Part shown: in pieces, positions 62,070 to 64,000 of the stretch
Numbering within the stretch: position 1 is the stretch's first letter
Layout: each line of letters opens with the position of its first letter
Assembly (NCBI GenBank): GCA_000328365.1
Contig: KB299377.1
Coordinates: forward strand, 8,668-72,667
Source of the DNA: Capitella teleta
Lineage: Eukaryota; Annelida; Polychaeta; Capitellidae
Length of the DNA stretch: 64,000 nucleotides
Direction of reading: 5' to 3'
The notes under the pieces: generated by a model
Told to the model about the DNA's origin: nothing
What the model saw: the letters and a program-made list of their open reading frames with translations, nothing else
The model's database searches: none
Program-made: the position numbers and the translations under genes

Positions 62070-64000
62070 CTGTTCAACGAATACAAGCAAATCAAACATT
62101 ACATAAATTAAGAGACATTCTTCATTTAAAATAAATCTTATTCGAGATAAGAGTAAACCTAAATACTACTAACATAAGCCTTTCACACACCAGAGAAATG
62201 AGCAGTCAACTAATTGACAAATTAAAACAGGATATCATTGTCAGAAATGACTGACAATTCAATTGACTGGCAATTACACTACTATGCATGTACAATGCCC
62301 ATTTCCCCAAACATGAGATATCCTATGAATGGAAGTGTAAACATGGGTTCAAGAACTTCCAATAACCTTGATGTGGAATTATGTGAAATTAAGCACACAT
62401 GAAATTACAACATGCAGCAATCATGCTCAACATCTGCTGGCTGCAGTAATCAACAGTCGCTGATTGCAGCCAATGCAACAGCTCACTTCGGCCACTAAAT
62501 AACCCAAGCGCAATCATTGCAAAGGAGCAATTAATACCGTGTTTGCCGGCCGAGGGTGCAAAGTAACACATGAAACATTGCATTCAATTGATGCTCACTA
62601 ACTTCTATGTAGTTAGTACATACCCTCGCTATTCAATGCCAGGATCAAAACAAGATTTCAGTTTGACCTTTGTTTTGCTACCAGCTAGCACAACAAATAT
62701 ATGTTAGGAGAAGGGAAATGCTTTAATTTAATTGCTTCACTACCGGTAATTATATTAAAATTAATTAATTATATTATTTACATTTCATAGCATTGAAAAT
62801 GTTCCCATTTCTGAAGATTGGCCACACACAACCTGAGACTGAGTCATTCATGACATTTATAACAGTCATGAAAAGTATAATAATTTGAAATGAGGTCGCT
62901 GTGATTGGGATTGAATTCTGACTTCATAAACAATTAAATCAATCGTATGATTTTCACATTGATCAATAATTATCATAAATTTACAATGCACAGAATACAG
63001 TAGCTACAGTTCCAAACAGTATTATCCAAAGCAATTCAGTTCCATGTAAACTGAGAAGGCAATGGCAGATAATTACCGTGAAACAGCAAAATTTCCATGA
63101 CCACATACATATGCGCAAATTTCCATGACCACATACATATGCGCAACCGTCCTATAGATGCAACCGCAAAAATTTAGGGCCACAAAATTTTGCTGTTTCG
63201 AGTATATAGTTCTATATAACAGTAAATTAAAAATGGAGGCCATTCCTTTGAAGTTTATTCGATTGATTGTAAAGACAAAATCAGAAGAATCAGTTCCGCA
63301 GATCTGAACACCATAAAACCATAAATCTCATGAGAGATTGCAGCACATGATAAGCAATGGAGCTAACTCAGACAAGGAAGTAGTCTCAAGCAGAGCAACT
63401 ATTCAGCATCTCCGGCAGTGAATGATGAGCCTCATGAGGGCAACTTATTATAACAATTAGGCAAATGATGCAATGCAGGAGGAGAAGAGGAGGGGTTGGG
63501 GTATTCATGTTCAACTTCCTTATAATAAAACCCATAGCATCAATCGATTAAAAACACAATCTACCTGAGTAACTTGACATAATTGTTTAAATAAATACTG
63601 TAGAAGTGACAGTATAACAGATATTTTTCATGGTATTCATGTTCACAGTCAATGAGGGCACCACAGATAATTAGCAGGATGCAGTTTTCACGCTCAACAT
63701 TATTTTCACAAATCACAATGAATGAAATGAAAACGTTCATTAAGATTCATCAAGATCGTGAGCAAATCGAATGTTCTACAAAACTCAGTCAAGTCACAGG
63801 GTCACTAGAAAAAACAACGGCAACACTTTGATAACACAGATTTTAGAAAAATAGGTCAAATAACAGTTATGCTTATATATGAATCCATATTCCCTACCAG
63901 AAGCCCTGTCTGCCTGGATGACCCACATCTGACCTGAACCTACTTGTCTTGTATCAGTTGCATTTATTTTATAAAAAAAAGAAGCTCAGAGGCCGAGAAA
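62070..64000 (-). other. Intron of the Src-family kinase gene
   Basis: AT-rich with no recognised exon, and it runs to the window end. It contains the MITE at 63076-63202. Confidence 0.5.
63076..63202. mobile_element. TA-flanked MITE, ACAGCAAAATTT family, copy 2
   Basis: Ends CCGTGAAACAGCAAAATTTC and, inverted, CTCGAAACAGCAAAATTTTG, flanked by TA at 63074-63075 and 63203-63204. A 28-bp interior segment (TTCCATGACCACATACATAT...) is duplicated in tandem at 63093 and 63121. The termini match the element at 21847-22107. Confidence 0.7.

Overview
The window is nuclear DNA from an invertebrate animal. Five conserved, intron-bearing eukaryotic genes and one lineage-specific receptor gene sit in AT-rich intergenic DNA full of short DNA transposons. 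Most introns are only about 46-62 nt, several of the longer ones hold a recognisable transposon, and the repeats resemble those of marine invertebrates. This suggests a compact early-branching metazoan such as a sponge, but the assignment is inference and no species is claimed.

Layout: (1) 1-3.4 kb: 3' two-thirds of RAD23 (+), whose last UBA exon lacks 13 nt relative to the family. (2) 3.6-7.9 kb: gene-free, with a tRNA-derived SINE, a LINE reverse-transcriptase remnant, a near-perfect palindrome and a promoter-like patch. (3) 9.6-18.9 kb: complete NCOA6 (-), 5 coding exons, 2361 codons, with a 2-kb CpG-rich intron. (4) 19-28.3 kb: gene-free, with a TA-flanked MITE, a CpG-rich promoter-like patch near 24 kb and SINE-like repeats. 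(5) 28.3-30.7 kb: complete EIF2S1 (eIF2 alpha, -), with a hAT element in intron 4. (6) 31-37 kb: repeat-rich spacer with hAT, TTAA-type and Tigger-type MITEs, a LINE fragment and a 50-N gap. (7) 37.1-46.4 kb: complete GAK/auxilin (+), 21 coding exons, with a Tigger-like element in intron 1 and a TTAA MITE in intron 19. (8) 46.4-51.2 kb: spacer with an old 667-bp tandem duplication. (9) 51.2-57.8 kb: a single-pass C-type-lectin receptor (+), 8 exons, whose tail carries a textbook ITAM plus NPxY, YxxM and other tyrosine motifs. (10) 58.3-62.1 kb and beyond: FRK/Src42A-type Src-family kinase (-), facing the receptor tail to tail, its SH3 and N-terminal SH2 exons lying past the window end.

RAD23 (proteasome shuttling), eIF2 alpha (translation), NCOA6 (chromatin coactivator) and GAK (clathrin uncoating) are unrelated housekeeping genes. 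The exception is the last pair: a lectin-like receptor with a perfect ITAM whose 3' end lies about 100 bp from that of a Src-family kinase gene, the class of enzyme that phosphorylates ITAMs. All gene models were spliced by hand from GT/AG sites and reading phase. The coding length of each complete model is divisible by three.
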